Shown one piece after another: positions 1-9,068 of a stretch of DNA of 64,000 bases. The notes beneath the pieces were generated by a model, which was not told where the DNA came from, searched no databases, and saw only the letters and a list, made by a program, of their open reading frames with translations. The DNA is from DATKYQ01 sp035528415 (GTDB lineage Bacteria; Myxococcota; B64-G9), in NCBI GenBank assembly GCA_035528415.1, contig DATKYQ010000039.1, positions 44,458-108,457 of the forward strand, written 5' to 3'. How positions within the stretch are numbered: position 1 is the stretch's first letter; each line of letters opens with the position of its first letter. A program made the translations under genes and the position numbers.

Positions 1-1006
1 GGTGCCTTAACCCATAGGCCAGCGCAGCGGCTGTCGGCTCGTTGAGGATTCTCTCGACGTGCAGTCCGGCAAGCTGCCCGGCTTCGCGAATCGCCGAGCG
101 CTGGTTCTCGTTGTAGTAGGCGGGAACGGTGATCACCGCCCGCATGATCACTTTTCCCAGGTATTCCTGGGCCACGTCGCGGATCTCGTTTAAAATAAGC
201 GAGGAAACCTTTTCCAGGCTCAATATCTGGCCCTCGATGTTCACCGCCGCGTGACCGTCACGGCCCGGCACTATCTCGTAGTGGAACCTGTCGCGAACCT
301 GCCTCACGATCGGTGACTCGTAGGGCCTGCCGACCAGGCGCTTGCTTCCGTAGACTGTTTTTTTGGGGTTGATCTCCATCTGGGCCTTGGCCGCGCTACC
401 CACGACCGTCTGGCCCATGGGATCGATGGCCACTACAGATGGAATTGTCTGGTGTCCCCTGCGCGAGGGGATGATGAACGGCTTGCCATCCTTGACAATG
501 GCACAGCAGGTATTCGTGGTGCCCAAATCGATTCCCAGCACAATTCCCTTGGGGGCCGCGACCTGGGCCGGCTCATGGCCCGAATCGCCGCTATCCTCGG
601 AGACCAGTTCTATGTTGCGCAGCATCTGGACAATGCTCTGGCGATCTACGGACACCGCGCTGATCGGTTGATCCCGCGTCTGGGCTCGCTCGAACATGCG
701 CCTGAATAACCCCCGCGAAACAGGATCCATGGCCGCAATTCGCACCGCCGTTCCCGTCCTGCCCTGAAGCGGCTCGCTGATGACACCGGCCGCCTTGAAA
801 ACCGGCCTTTCATCCTTCAGCCGCACCTCCAGGCGCACCTTGGTACCGACCGGGTACATGTCCGGCTTGGGCAACACGAAGGTGTCTGCCTCGACACAGG
901 CCGCGTAACGCTCGACGAAATCGGAAACACCCTGGCAAGGAGAGCGCAGCAGGATATTCTTGCCGGTCTCGAGCCTGCGGATCGTCTTCGGTTCGCCTTC
1001 AGTCAC
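1..1006 (-). CDS. PilZ-Hsp70 (DnaK-like) fusion, 3' part outside window
   Basis: Read on the minus strand from a GTG at 1006 (AAAGAGAG upstream, in-frame TGA 15-18 nt before), one open frame of 335 codons runs to the window edge. Residues 1 to about 115 look like a PilZ-type domain (RRLETGK start, short beta-rich region); after a linker, from about residue 152, comes an unmistakable Hsp70 ATPase domain: phosphate-1 motif GIDLGTTN, then VITVPAYYNENQR and ILNEPTAAALAYG near the edge. Hsp70 is an ATP-driven chaperone; PilZ domains often bind c-di-GMP or act as docking modules. Fusion of the two is known in deltaproteobacterial genomes but not functionally understood. It is the last gene seen of a minus-strand run starting at 8918. 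The chaperone half is certain; c-di-GMP binding is not, because the N-terminal motif is only partly canonical. Confidence 0.88.
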   Translation of the reverse strand, partial: MTEGEPKTIRRLETGKNILLRSPCQGVSDFVERYAACVEADTFVLPKPDMYPVGTKVRLEVRLKDERPVFKAAGVISEPLQGRTGTAVRIAAMDPVSRGLFRRMFERAQTRDQPISAVSVDRQSIVQMLRNIELVSEDSGDSGHEPAQVAAPKGIVLGIDLGTTNTCCAIVKDGKPFIIPSRRGHQTIPSVVAIDPMGQTVVGSAAKAQMEINPKKTVYGSKRLVGRPYESPIVRQVRDRFHYEIVPGRDGHAAVNIEGQILSLEKVSSLILNEIRDVAQEYLGKVIMRAVITVPAYYNENQRSAIREAGQLAGLHVERILNEPTAAALAYGLRH

Positions 1007-1105
1007 GCCGCCGGCTCTCTTTCAATTGAGATGATATTCGCTTAGCCACTACCCAATCAGGTATAGAAAGTCAACCAAGATCGTTTCAAACCTCATTCGC
1101 TGCCA

Positions 1106-1324
1106 TCACCACCAGCGCCCGCGTTGCTGGTAGGTCTGGATAAAGTGCTCGATGGAGCGATTATAGGTTCGTTCGACATCGTCTGGAAACATGCAGGCCG
1201 GCAACTCGCCCTGGCGCCAGTGAAAAGTGAGACAGTCGCAGCAGACCCCCTTGCGACTGCAGGGCTCGTAGCTGCAGTTGCAGCGCTCAAGGTTTCTCTC
1301 CTGCGTGCATTCTCGCTTGGCCAT
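1106..1324 (-). CDS. Small Cys-rich protein, DUF6485-like
   Basis: A 72-residue protein with an ATG at 1324 and AGGAAAG just upstream, starting 12 nt after the stop of the HEAT lipoprotein. The N-terminal half carries the cluster CNCSYEPCSRKGVCCDCL followed by a conserved-looking GELPACMFPDDVERTYNRS segment. This arrangement matches the DUF6485 family of short cytosolic proteins, whose Cys cluster suggests metal (zinc) binding. The function of the family is unknown. It probably shares the upstream operon's transcript. Confidence 0.8.
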   Translation of the reverse strand: MAKRECTQERNLERCNCSYEPCSRKGVCCDCLTFHWRQGELPACMFPDDVERTYNRSIEHFIQTYQQRGRWW

Positions 1325-1336
1325 AAACTTTCCTGA

Positions 1337-2476
1337 CTACTTCGGGTTGGGAGGAAAACCCGAGATGATCGTGCCCCCACCGCATTTTCCGAGCTGGACG
1401 GTCCCGGTTTGTGCCTTGCCACCCAGTTGCACGCTGACGGTGGCGCTCTTCTTGTCCTTCGAGATCTCGAGTTTCCAGCCCGGCCCGCCGAATGCACCCT
1501 TTGTCAGCATCTCGGGCAAAGCATCGTCGTAGGCCGCCAGGCGAAACGAGAAGGCCCAGGTCAACTCCTCATAGATCCTAACGGCATCGCCGTCCTTGCC
1601 GGCCGCCAAGGCCTCCTTGAATTGCTTGCCATGCTCGCCCAGAAAGTCGGCCAATTCTCCTTCCGCGACGCCACAGGGGCGCACAACCCGCTGTTTGTCG
1701 GCGCCGCCCAGGGCGGCAGTCAGCTTCGCCGGCCCATCCTCGACCGACATTTTCAGATTGCCCTGCGATAGTTTCCACTTCTCGTCTTTCTTTTCGAAGA
1801 CGAAGGCCACGATGTCATCGTCGACAATCTTGCCGCCCTTGACTGCCGGCCAGACGATGGCCGCACGCTTGTCCTCCCTGACCACCTCGGCAATCATCCC
1901 GAAGGCCAAACCGCCGGCGGCGAGCTGCTCACCAACGGCCGCACGCAGTTCGAAAGAAACCTTCCGGCCGACCTCGAGGCCCGGGACATCTTTCTTGGGA
2001 GCAGGCTTTGGGGGCTTGAGCTTCGAAAGGCCCGCCCGGGCGGCCTCGCGCACGTCGGCGTCCTCGTCGCGCAGGCGTTTTTTGAATTCCTGCAGTACGC
2101 CCTCGGCCCGCGGATCGATATTCGCAAGCGCTTTCAGGATCTCCGTCCTGATAACGGCCACCTTTTCCACCTTCATCCGCTTGAGCAACTCGGGAACCAT
2201 CTTCAGGGCCGGCGCGCCCATCTTACCCAGCGTGGCCACAGCGCCGAGGCGCAGGGCCGGATCGGGCGCGGGCAGGTTACGCAGCAGGTAAGGCAGCGCC
2301 GGCTCGCCCAGCCGCGCCACGGCTTCCTCGGCCTGGGTCTGCACGGCCCAATCCTCGTGCCTGAACAAGGCAATCCAGTCACCGACCTTCTTGCCGTCAA
2401 TCTCAGGAGTGTTGCTGCAGGCTGCGCCCGAGATGCAAATAAACGCCGCGAAGAACACCGCTATAGCCCGTCGCAT
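1337..2476 (-). CDS. HEAT-repeat lipoprotein
   Basis: 379 residues. The signal peptide ends in a lipobox (SGAAC, Cys about residue 20), so it should be lipid-anchored. Residues ~30-160 are alpha-helical HEAT-like repeats (units such as LGEPALPYLLRNL and KMGAPALKMVPELL), typical of protein-interaction scaffolds. The C-terminal half (about 190-379) is beta-rich and not recognised; it contains GRKVSFELRAAVGEQL and a final TGTVQLGKCGGGTIISG segment. Start ATG 2476 has an excellent GAGGAGGT site. It lies 81 nt downstream of the large Ig-like lipoprotein and 12 nt upstream of the DUF6485-like gene, so it is likely co-transcribed. Specific role unknown. Confidence 0.82.
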   Translation of the reverse strand: MRRAIAVFFAAFICISGAACSNTPEIDGKKVGDWIALFRHEDWAVQTQAEEAVARLGEPALPYLLRNLPAPDPALRLGAVATLGKMGAPALKMVPELLKRMKVEKVAVIRTEILKALANIDPRAEGVLQEFKKRLRDEDADVREAARAGLSKLKPPKPAPKKDVPGLEVGRKVSFELRAAVGEQLAAGGLAFGMIAEVVREDKRAAIVWPAVKGGKIVDDDIVAFVFEKKDEKWKLSQGNLKMSVEDGPAKLTAALGGADKQRVVRPCGVAEGELADFLGEHGKQFKEALAAGKDGDAVRIYEELTWAFSFRLAAYDDALPEMLTKGAFGGPGWKLEISKDKKSATVSVQLGGKAQTGTVQLGKCGGGTIISGFPPNPK

Positions 2477-2557
2477 GTCAGACCTCCTCTATCCGCGGAC
2501 AGTTTATTGAGTACCCGGCCAGAGATCAACCCCGAAAGAACGTCCCTATTATTCCCC

Positions 2558-5500
2558 TTACTGGGTGGTGAACGAAGCGCCCACGTCCGCGACCAACGGC
2601 GTTGCGCCGAAGTCGGCCACACCGGTGGTTATCACCAGGTCGTATACGCTGGCCGCACCTAGATCGCCATAGGGGCTGAAGATCACCTCTTCAGGCGTCG
2701 CGCCGGGTTCGATGCAACCGAACACCTCGCTGCCGGCGGCCTGGTCCCAGAGTTGAATCGTTCCGCTGCCGTTGACCGTGCTGCCCTGCAGTGTGGACGG
2801 GTCGACCTGCTCGCTGAAGGTAATCGTAATGTCCGAGGTGACCGGCACGTTGACGTCGCTGTCGGCCGGGCTGGTCGCCAGCACCGCCGGCGGTACGGAC
2901 TCTACCGTGAATGAAACCGTGACGTCGGCGCCCAGGGCGTTGCCGGCCATGTCGGTCACGGCCGCGCCTAAGGTGGCGCTACAGGCGGCGGCGCCGGCCA
3001 GCGGCAGAAGCGTTTCGAAGAAGGCTGTCGTGCCCTGAACAGAGATGTTCCCGGCCACCGGGTTGCCGTCGCATACGAGTGTGAAGGTCGCCGGTCCCAC
3101 CGAGGCCGGGTCGACGTTCTCATCGAAAGTTGCCGAGATCGCAGTTCGCGACCAGACATCGGCGCGGCCGTCGGCAGGGAGATCCGGCCCGGCCATGGCG
3201 TCTATGTGAATGTCCGTCACAGCCAGCGTAGGGGCAACGCTCTCCCCGACATAGTCGACCACCAGGTCGGGATCACCGTTGGCCACGCCGTAGATGTTGG
3301 AGAACTGGCTCTGGCGCAGGATGAGTTGGTAACCGCAGCCCGAGCGCAGCAGGTTGCCGGCCCTGATCAGCACCGAGTCGGGCTGGGCTGCCGCCCCTAT
3401 GACGTAGTCGTTCGAGCTGGAGATCGCCTCGCTGGGACAGCCCGCGGGAACGCCGGTTCCCATGAAGCCGATGGTGTAGCGGTTGAAGGTCGGCGGCAAC
3501 ATGCGATCGCGCAGGTTGCCTCCCACTCCCGGCATGCTCAGTACGAACAGCTGATCGCCGAGCACCGCGCTCGCCGCCGCCGGGCTGACGTCCCCCGCCG
3601 CTACAGGATCCGGGATGCGTGCGTTGACCGCGGGCGTGTTCCCCACCGTCGGGTAGTTGATCGCGGCAGGGGCGCCCAGGGGGTTGCCCCTGAAGTCCAT
3701 CACGCCCTGGGTAACGTTGACGGTCACGTCGTGGCCCGAAAGATAGGTGGGAACCACCTGCAGGATGCAGCTATCCGGATCGCCGCTGTTGGTGGCGACA
3801 ACTCCCTGCAACGTCGCTCCGTCTGTGTTGTCCACGGCGAAGATGTTGGCCTCGGTAAGCGACGGGAAATATATATCGCGGCTGAAGACCACCGGCGCCA
3901 TGGCCGTCGGGTAAGTGTTCTCGCCGAGCGGCGGCGAGATGGTGGCGTAGGTCGGCGGGCTTGTATGAAAGGCCGCCTCGAAGTCGGCATCCAGGTACGA
4001 GCCGTCGGCCAGTGTTACACCGCCGTAGCCGCCCGCGAGCACCAGCTTGTAGTCGGCATCGAAGCCAAGGATCGCATCGGGAGTGACGATCGCCTCGAAC
4101 AGGTCGGCGGACGCCGAGACCGTGGCGCCGACCGGCGTACCGCTGGCGTCCAGCACCCGTAGCCGGGTTGAATCCAGCGTGGCCGGATCGAGCTCGGCCG
4201 CAAATTCTACGTGGAACGCGCAGTTGACCGGCAGGTCGCTTCCGCCGGCCAAGGGATCGACCGTGACCACCGTGTTCTGGCCGTAGGCTCCCAGCACCTG
4301 CGGCGGCCCGCCGGTCGTAAACGTCCAGGCGTAGCCGCCTACCAGGGTCACCGAGCCGTCCGCGTTAGTGATGCTGTCAGCCAACATGGCTTGGTAGGAT
4401 GTATTGTAGAGTAGCGGGCGCGCATCGGGATGGCAATCCCAGAACTCGGGGGCAATCACCAGGCAGACCTTGTTATTGGTGTAGGTTCCAGTGGCGTCCG
4501 GCTCGAGGGTGAAGGGATCGACGCCTTCATAAGTGAAACCCGAGACGGGCACGGCCTGCGTCCCGAAATCATCGTCGAAGGTCAGGCCGAAGGACGACGT
4601 CGTGATGGTGGTTGGGTCGATGTCCTCGAGGAAGACGGCGCATACCTCGGTGGTCACCTGCACACCGCTGTCTCCGTCATGGGGGATGGTGCCCGCCAGC
4701 AGCATGTTGATACCGGTCGTGAAGTTCGAGACGAAATTGGCCACCATGATGCTGGCCCCGTAGCGCCCGCGCACGCCGGTCAGGCCGCCGCGCACGCCGA
4801 AGGTATACTGCAGCCCGCCGGTTAGATCGGCCACGGTGTCGAAGACCGCCGTGAAGCTGTTTGAGTCGTAGGAGAGCAAGTCGAGCGCCACCCGCGTGTT
4901 GACGTCGCTGGTCGCGCCCGGGTTGAGCCAGACGGTGACGTTTGACGGGTCGGGATCGCAAAAGCCGGCGTTTACGTTGCCGCACAAGACGCCGCCAGGG
5001 CAGTCGCCGTCGGCGGCGCAGGGCCGCGCGTCGGCGTAGGTCACCAGCGTCGACTGTAATATGTCCTGGTTGAAGATGACCGCGACGTTGCTGGCCACCG
5101 GCACGTTCTGGGCGCCGTCCCCGGGCACGACCTGGGTCACTTCGATCGGCGGCACCGGGATGATATCGAAGCTCCAGACCACGTCGAAGGGCAGGTTCCC
5201 TCCGGCCGAGGTGGCGATTGCCGCGCGGATGCCGGTGGTCAGCCTGACCCGGATGGTGGCGTCGTAGATAAAATCTGACGGCGGATCGCAGGTCACCAGC
5301 GCGTCGCCGCTTCCGAACCCGTATGTCCCGTCGGGCACCCCGCAGGCTATCGGCAGCGGGTTCTGCGGATCGCTGATGTCTTCGACCACGAAGGTGGACG
5401 GATCGAGCGAGTTGCGATCGACCGCCTCGCTGAAGGTCACAACAATGTTGGCGTCGGTGGTCACGTTATCCTGCGAGCCACCGGGCTGGGTGCTGACCAC

Positions 5501-7525
5501 CAAAAGCGGCAGCGGGTCAATAGTCGAGAAGCTGAAGACGAAATCGGAGCCCAGCGTGCCCCCGCGGCTCGTCCCGCGGGCGCTGCGGATGGATGCAAGA
5601 AGCGCCACCGTCACCCGCGAGGTGCGTTGGAAATCGATGTCGGGGTCGAAGACCACCAGTGGATCGCCGGCATTGCAGCTCAAGGTGCCGGTGTGAGCGA
5701 TGCTCGCACCGGAGTCGGTCTGCTCGTTGACGGTGAAGGTCGTGGCGTCGATTGTCGAGCAGTCGAGCGCCTCGCTGAAGGTGATCTCGATGTCAGCGTC
5801 CAGGGCCACCCTGACCGAGCCGGCCGCCGGCGAGGTGCCGGTCACGTACAGCGGCGGCGGATCCTGGGCTATGAAATCATAGCCGAAGTCGGCCGGAAGC
5901 TGTCCGCCGCGGGTGGTGGCCACCGCGCTCTCGATGGCATGGTTGGGGTAAGCTGCCGCGTCGAAGGGCCCGCCCTTCAAGGTCACGTCGATTACCGAAG
6001 AGTAGCCGAAGGGCGCGTCGGGAACGAAGCTGACCTGCGGATCGCCGGGCGTGCAGGTTAACGTACCGCTGACCGCCGCCGTGCCGCCGCCCAGCAGCGG
6101 ATCGAGCGTCTCGCTGATCGCCACGGTGACGTCGTTGACCGAGTCGCAGTTGAGCGGTTCCGAGAAGACGATGCCCAGCGGCGCGTCCCGCTGCACCATC
6201 TCGGCGCCCGCGGCCGGATCGACCGCGGCGACGGCCAGCGGCGGCGGATCCTGGACTCTAAAGCTGAAGATGAAGTCGTCGGTCAGGTTGCCGCCGTAGC
6301 TGGTTGCCCGGGTGCTTTCCACGACTCTCGTAGCCGGCGCAGTCCCGGGAGTGTAAGCGGCCCCGCTCAGCGTGACCGCCACCAGCGATGACCACTCGAA
6401 GGGCGCGTCGGGAGTGAAGCCGACCAGGCACGGGTCAGTTGGGCCGCCGTCGCCGCAGCTGTAGTCGCCGGCCGGGGCGGGGTTGCAGACGAGCGTGCCG
6501 CTCAGAGTGCGAGTGGTTCCGGCCGCTGCTCCCAGGCGCGGGTGATCATCGAGGGTCTCTTCGACTGCCAGGTTGCCGGTCAGCGTATCGCAGTCGACCG
6601 GCTCGCTGAACTGGATAGTGATCGCGGAGTCGAGCGGCACGCCCGACATCTGCGATCCGGGCTGCGCGCCTGCCACGTAGAAGTCGGGCGGATCATCGAC
6701 GTGGAAGGAGATGGCCACGTCTTCGGGAAGCTGCCCGCCGAAGTCGGTGGCCCGGTTGCTCTCGACCGCGCCGTCGGCGCGGGTTCCGCCCTTGAGTGTA
6801 AGCGTGACATCCGAGGAGTACAGAAACGGCGTGTCCGGTGTGAAGGTCACGATGCAGAAATCGTTGCCGTCGCAGGAGTCGACATCGATCGAGTCGGGCT
6901 GCGTGCAGGCCCAGCTTCCGCCGACGTCGCGCTGGCCGGGACCGGTGTGCGGGTGCGGATCGAACACTTCAAGGATAGCGACGCCGGCCTCGAGGCTGGC
7001 GCAGTCGACCGGTTCGGAGAAGGTCAGCTCGATCACGCTATCGAGCGCTACGCCGATGCTGTTGGAACCGGGGTTCGAGTTCACCAGCCTCAGAGGCGGA
7101 GGATCGAGCGTCCGGAAGGCGCCGGTCACCTGGATCGGCAGCGGCCCGTTGTCGCGCAGGCGCTTAATTCCGGTTGTCAAAGTCACCCGGTAGGGCGTCG
7201 AGTAGGCAAGCAGCGCCGCGGGCTGCAGGGTCGCCTTGAAGGCCGACTGGTCGTATGTGATCGTGCCTTCCACTTTTATCGGGTTGGCCGGATCGGTCAC
7301 GTCCTCGATGTAGAAGTTGGCAGCGTTGCTTACCGTCTCGGGAACCAGATCCTCGCTGAAGCTCGCCTCGACGGCGGTGTCGCGCGGCACGTCCTGGCCC
7401 GAAGGATGAATGGCCACCACCCGGATGGGCACGTCCACGGTGAACGGCTGATCGGTGCAGCCGGTAAGCCAGGTCGTTGCGATCAGCATCAAAAGCGGCA
7501 ATGTCAGCTTACAAAATGATCTCAT
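2558..7525 (-). CDS. Giant Ig-like (Big_5-type) repeat lipoprotein
   Basis: 1655 residues from ATG 7525, which has a strong GGAGGA site; an upstream in-frame extension exists but lacks a signal peptide. The signal peptide ends in WLTGC, a lipobox. The rest is about a dozen Big_5/SbsA-type Ig-like domains of roughly 105-140 residues, each opening with a P-x-x-G/D-A segment then FSEPVD or FSEALD (for example VELTFSEPVDC and ITITFSEQVDPSTL) and closing with a FxF motif before the next domain. Such proteins form long stalks on the cell surface and often mediate adhesion or spacing. Many Cys pairs suggest disulfide-stabilised domains. It follows an outer-membrane protein gene by 43 nt, so the pair may form a surface complex (inference). 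Confidence 0.9.
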   Translation of the reverse strand: MRSFCKLTLPLLMLIATTWLTGCTDQPFTVDVPIRVVAIHPSGQDVPRDTAVEASFSEDLVPETVSNAANFYIEDVTDPANPIKVEGTITYDQSAFKATLQPAALLAYSTPYRVTLTTGIKRLRDNGPLPIQVTGAFRTLDPPPLRLVNSNPGSNSIGVALDSVIELTFSEPVDCASLEAGVAILEVFDPHPHTGPGQRDVGGSWACTQPDSIDVDSCDGNDFCIVTFTPDTPFLYSSDVTLTLKGGTRADGAVESNRATDFGGQLPEDVAISFHVDDPPDFYVAGAQPGSQMSGVPLDSAITIQFSEPVDCDTLTGNLAVEETLDDHPRLGAAAGTTRTLSGTLVCNPAPAGDYSCGDGGPTDPCLVGFTPDAPFEWSSLVAVTLSGAAYTPGTAPATRVVESTRATSYGGNLTDDFIFSFRVQDPPPLAVAAVDPAAGAEMVQRDAPLGIVFSEPLNCDSVNDVTVAISETLDPLLGGGTAAVSGTLTCTPGDPQVSFVPDAPFGYSSVIDVTLKGGPFDAAAYPNHAIESAVATTRGGQLPADFGYDFIAQDPPPLYVTGTSPAAGSVRVALDADIEITFSEALDCSTIDATTFTVNEQTDSGASIAHTGTLSCNAGDPLVVFDPDIDFQRTSRVTVALLASIRSARGTSRGGTLGSDFVFSFSTIDPLPLLVVSTQPGGSQDNVTTDANIVVTFSEAVDRNSLDPSTFVVEDISDPQNPLPIACGVPDGTYGFGSGDALVTCDPPSDFIYDATIRVRLTTGIRAAIATSAGGNLPFDVVWSFDIIPVPPIEVTQVVPGDGAQNVPVASNVAVIFNQDILQSTLVTYADARPCAADGDCPGGVLCGNVNAGFCDPDPSNVTVWLNPGATSDVNTRVALDLLSYDSNSFTAVFDTVADLTGGLQYTFGVRGGLTGVRGRYGASIMVANFVSNFTTGINMLLAGTIPHDGDSGVQVTTEVCAVFLEDIDPTTITTSSFGLTFDDDFGTQAVPVSGFTYEGVDPFTLEPDATGTYTNNKVCLVIAPEFWDCHPDARPLLYNTSYQAMLADSITNADGSVTLVGGYAWTFTTGGPPQVLGAYGQNTVVTVDPLAGGSDLPVNCAFHVEFAAELDPATLDSTRLRVLDASGTPVGATVSASADLFEAIVTPDAILGFDADYKLVLAGGYGGVTLADGSYLDADFEAAFHTSPPTYATISPPLGENTYPTAMAPVVFSRDIYFPSLTEANIFAVDNTDGATLQGVVATNSGDPDSCILQVVPTYLSGHDVTVNVTQGVMDFRGNPLGAPAAINYPTVGNTPAVNARIPDPVAAGDVSPAAASAVLGDQLFVLSMPGVGGNLRDRMLPPTFNRYTIGFMGTGVPAGCPSEAISSSNDYVIGAAAQPDSVLIRAGNLLRSGCGYQLILRQSQFSNIYGVANGDPDLVVDYVGESVAPTLAVTDIHIDAMAGPDLPADGRADVWSRTAISATFDENVDPASVGPATFTLVCDGNPVAGNISVQGTTAFFETLLPLAGAAACSATLGAAVTDMAGNALGADVTVSFTVESVPPAVLATSPADSDVNVPVTSDITITFSEQVDPSTLQGSTVNGSGTIQLWDQAAGSEVFGCIEPGATPEEVIFSPYGDLGAASVYDLVITTGVADFGATPLVADVGASFTTQ

Positions 7526-7568
7526 TTGCTCTCCTCCAATATCCAGTATCGGGTCTCTTGGCTCATAG

Positions 7569-8918
7569 TTACCAGGGAATGTCCAGGCGATAGCCCAGCA
7601 TGATGTTGCTGCCCTCCAGGTCACCCAGCTCCCGGTTGTAGGTGTTTCCGTAAATATCCTTGAAGTCCAGATCTGTCCGCGCGCTCGAGTAACGGTACTC
7701 GAGCGTGATGCGCCCGGGCCCAAGGCCATAGGCTCCCTCGACACCCAGGTAGTAACCGGTACCCCAGCCGCTCTGCATCGAGTCGCTCACGGAGGGCTGG
7801 CCCTCCTTGGTGTAGGTCGACTGCGACCAGACGTGTACGGCGGAGAAGCCGCCTCCGGCCGAGATGAACAGTGGCAGATCCACGAGCGGTCTTACGGTAA
7901 GCGACGCGCCCGCGAACAGCGGCAGGCTGTCGATTTTCCAGGAGTATCCAAAGGTCCCGAAGTCCGGATCGGAGGGAAGTTCGCGTTTCCCGTCGCCCGA
8001 AAGACGGAACCAGCCGATTTCCAACCCCGGGGAGATTGTCAGCATATTTCCCAGCGGAATATAACCCTTGACGCTGAGCAATACCGGCACCGCCAGGCCC
8101 TGGCTGCCGCTGGGCAACAGCTCGCCCGCGGAAAGCGAGGTCGAGGCCGGCTTGCCCGAGGTAATCAGCAAATCGACCAGCAGGCCGATACCCAGGTAGG
8201 GTGCTTTCCGGCCTTCGCGAAGCCTGAGAGTCTCCGTATCGCCCGGCTCCCCGGCGGCGCTATCCTCGGAGACCGGGGACTCCGCCACCGCCGGTGTCTC
8301 CGGTTCAGTCGATGACTCGGGTGCAGGCGCGGCCTCGGGCTCCGGGGCAGGCTTGGCCTCGGGCTCAGGGGCAGGCTTGGCCGCGGGCCCCGGAGCAGGC
8401 AGGGTAACCAGAGCTAGCACGACCTTGGCGTCCTCGGTATTCTCTTTTCCGGCGGACGTCTTCCAGGCCACGACCGGCTCGTCCGCCCGCGGACGGCGCC
8501 GGACATGGACGGGTCGGGCGGCAATGTCGACCGAGCTGGTCACGTTCACAGTGTGGGTGCCCGGCGGCAGCTCGAAGAAGATGCTCTTCGAGAAACGATC
8601 GGTAAGCTCGATCGTCACCTCACCCTCGCGGCCATCGTCGCCGACGAAGAGCACAGTCGCCTTGCATTTCTTGTCTCCCCGGGCCAGGAGCAGCAACGCG
8701 GCCGGCCCGCCGGCGCGGATGCGCAGGCGCGCCCCATGTCGCAATACGAAGTAACGATAGGAGCGCTTCCCTTCCTTGAGTCTCTTCTTTATATTTTTGC
8801 CCATGACCTGCACCTTCCCCGGCCGCAGGGGCTCGGCCGACCGGGCCGGGGATGCCGAACCCAGTACAAGCCACTGCATTGCAAGAAATCCCGCAAAAAA
8901 CGCCTTTTTCAGGCACAT
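7569..8918 (-). CDS. Outer-membrane beta-barrel protein with Pro/Ala/Glu-rich linker
   Basis: 449 residues from ATG 8918 with a GGAGGTG site. A Sec signal peptide (cleaved near SPARSAEP) is followed by a globular region of about 130 residues, then a low-complexity linker of repeated PAPEPEAKPAPEPEA units (about 180-235), then a C-terminal barrel (about 240-449) with alternating beta strands and a terminal aromatic (RLDIPW) typical of Bam-recognised outer-membrane proteins. The linker may span the periplasm. First gene of the minus-strand run 8918 to 1, with a plausible sigma70 promoter upstream. Role unknown; export or anchoring of the Ig-like lipoprotein encoded next is a guess. Confidence 0.82.
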   Translation of the reverse strand: MCLKKAFFAGFLAMQWLVLGSASPARSAEPLRPGKVQVMGKNIKKRLKEGKRSYRYFVLRHGARLRIRAGGPAALLLLARGDKKCKATVLFVGDDGREGEVTIELTDRFSKSIFFELPPGTHTVNVTSSVDIAARPVHVRRRPRADEPVVAWKTSAGKENTEDAKVVLALVTLPAPGPAAKPAPEPEAKPAPEPEAAPAPESSTEPETPAVAESPVSEDSAAGEPGDTETLRLREGRKAPYLGIGLLVDLLITSGKPASTSLSAGELLPSGSQGLAVPVLLSVKGYIPLGNMLTISPGLEIGWFRLSGDGKRELPSDPDFGTFGYSWKIDSLPLFAGASLTVRPLVDLPLFISAGGGFSAVHVWSQSTYTKEGQPSVSDSMQSGWGTGYYLGVEGAYGLGPGRITLEYRYSSARTDLDFKDIYGNTYNRELGDLEGSNIMLGYRLDIPW

Positions 8919-8943
8919 GACGCCACCTCCAGGCAGGTTCCAG

Positions 8944-8972
8944 ATTAGAAACTTTACTCATATACTATGCAA
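8944..8972 (-). promoter_or_regulatory. sigma70-type promoter of the 8918 operon
   Basis: On the minus strand TTGCAT (8972-8967), 17 nt spacing, TCTAAT (8949-8944). It ends 26 nt before the ATG at 8918. Match is good at both boxes with ideal spacing, in an AT-rich divergent intergenic region. Confidence 0.5.
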
Positions 8973-9031
8973 ACTATACAAATTTTGGTGAAAAAATGAC
9001 GACGGCGATATTTTTCCACCAGGAACCCTTC

Positions 9032-9043
9032 ATTATGCATAAT
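9032..9043. promoter_or_regulatory. 12-bp perfect palindrome upstream of sigma-factor gene
   Basis: ATTATGCATAAT, a perfect palindrome 25 bp before the GTG start of the sigma factor and about 60 bp upstream of the divergent promoter. It could be an operator in the shared intergenic region; no protein can be assigned. Confidence 0.3.
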
Positions 9044-9068
9044 AGTAGAGTATGCCATTATTGACGGT

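Noticed and set aside
1020..1090. TTGACT-N17-TAGTGG as promoter of the PilZ-Hsp70 gene
   Set aside because: The -10 match is too weak, and the gene is probably transcribed from upstream.
3206..4162. Long open frames on the opposite strand of the Ig-like lipoprotein gene
   Set aside because: They are mirror frames of a GC-rich coding region; no ribosome site, no recognisable domain.
9021..9068. ECF-type autoregulated promoter (GGAACC at 9022) before the sigma gene
   Set aside because: No -10 partner at the usual 16-17 nt spacing.
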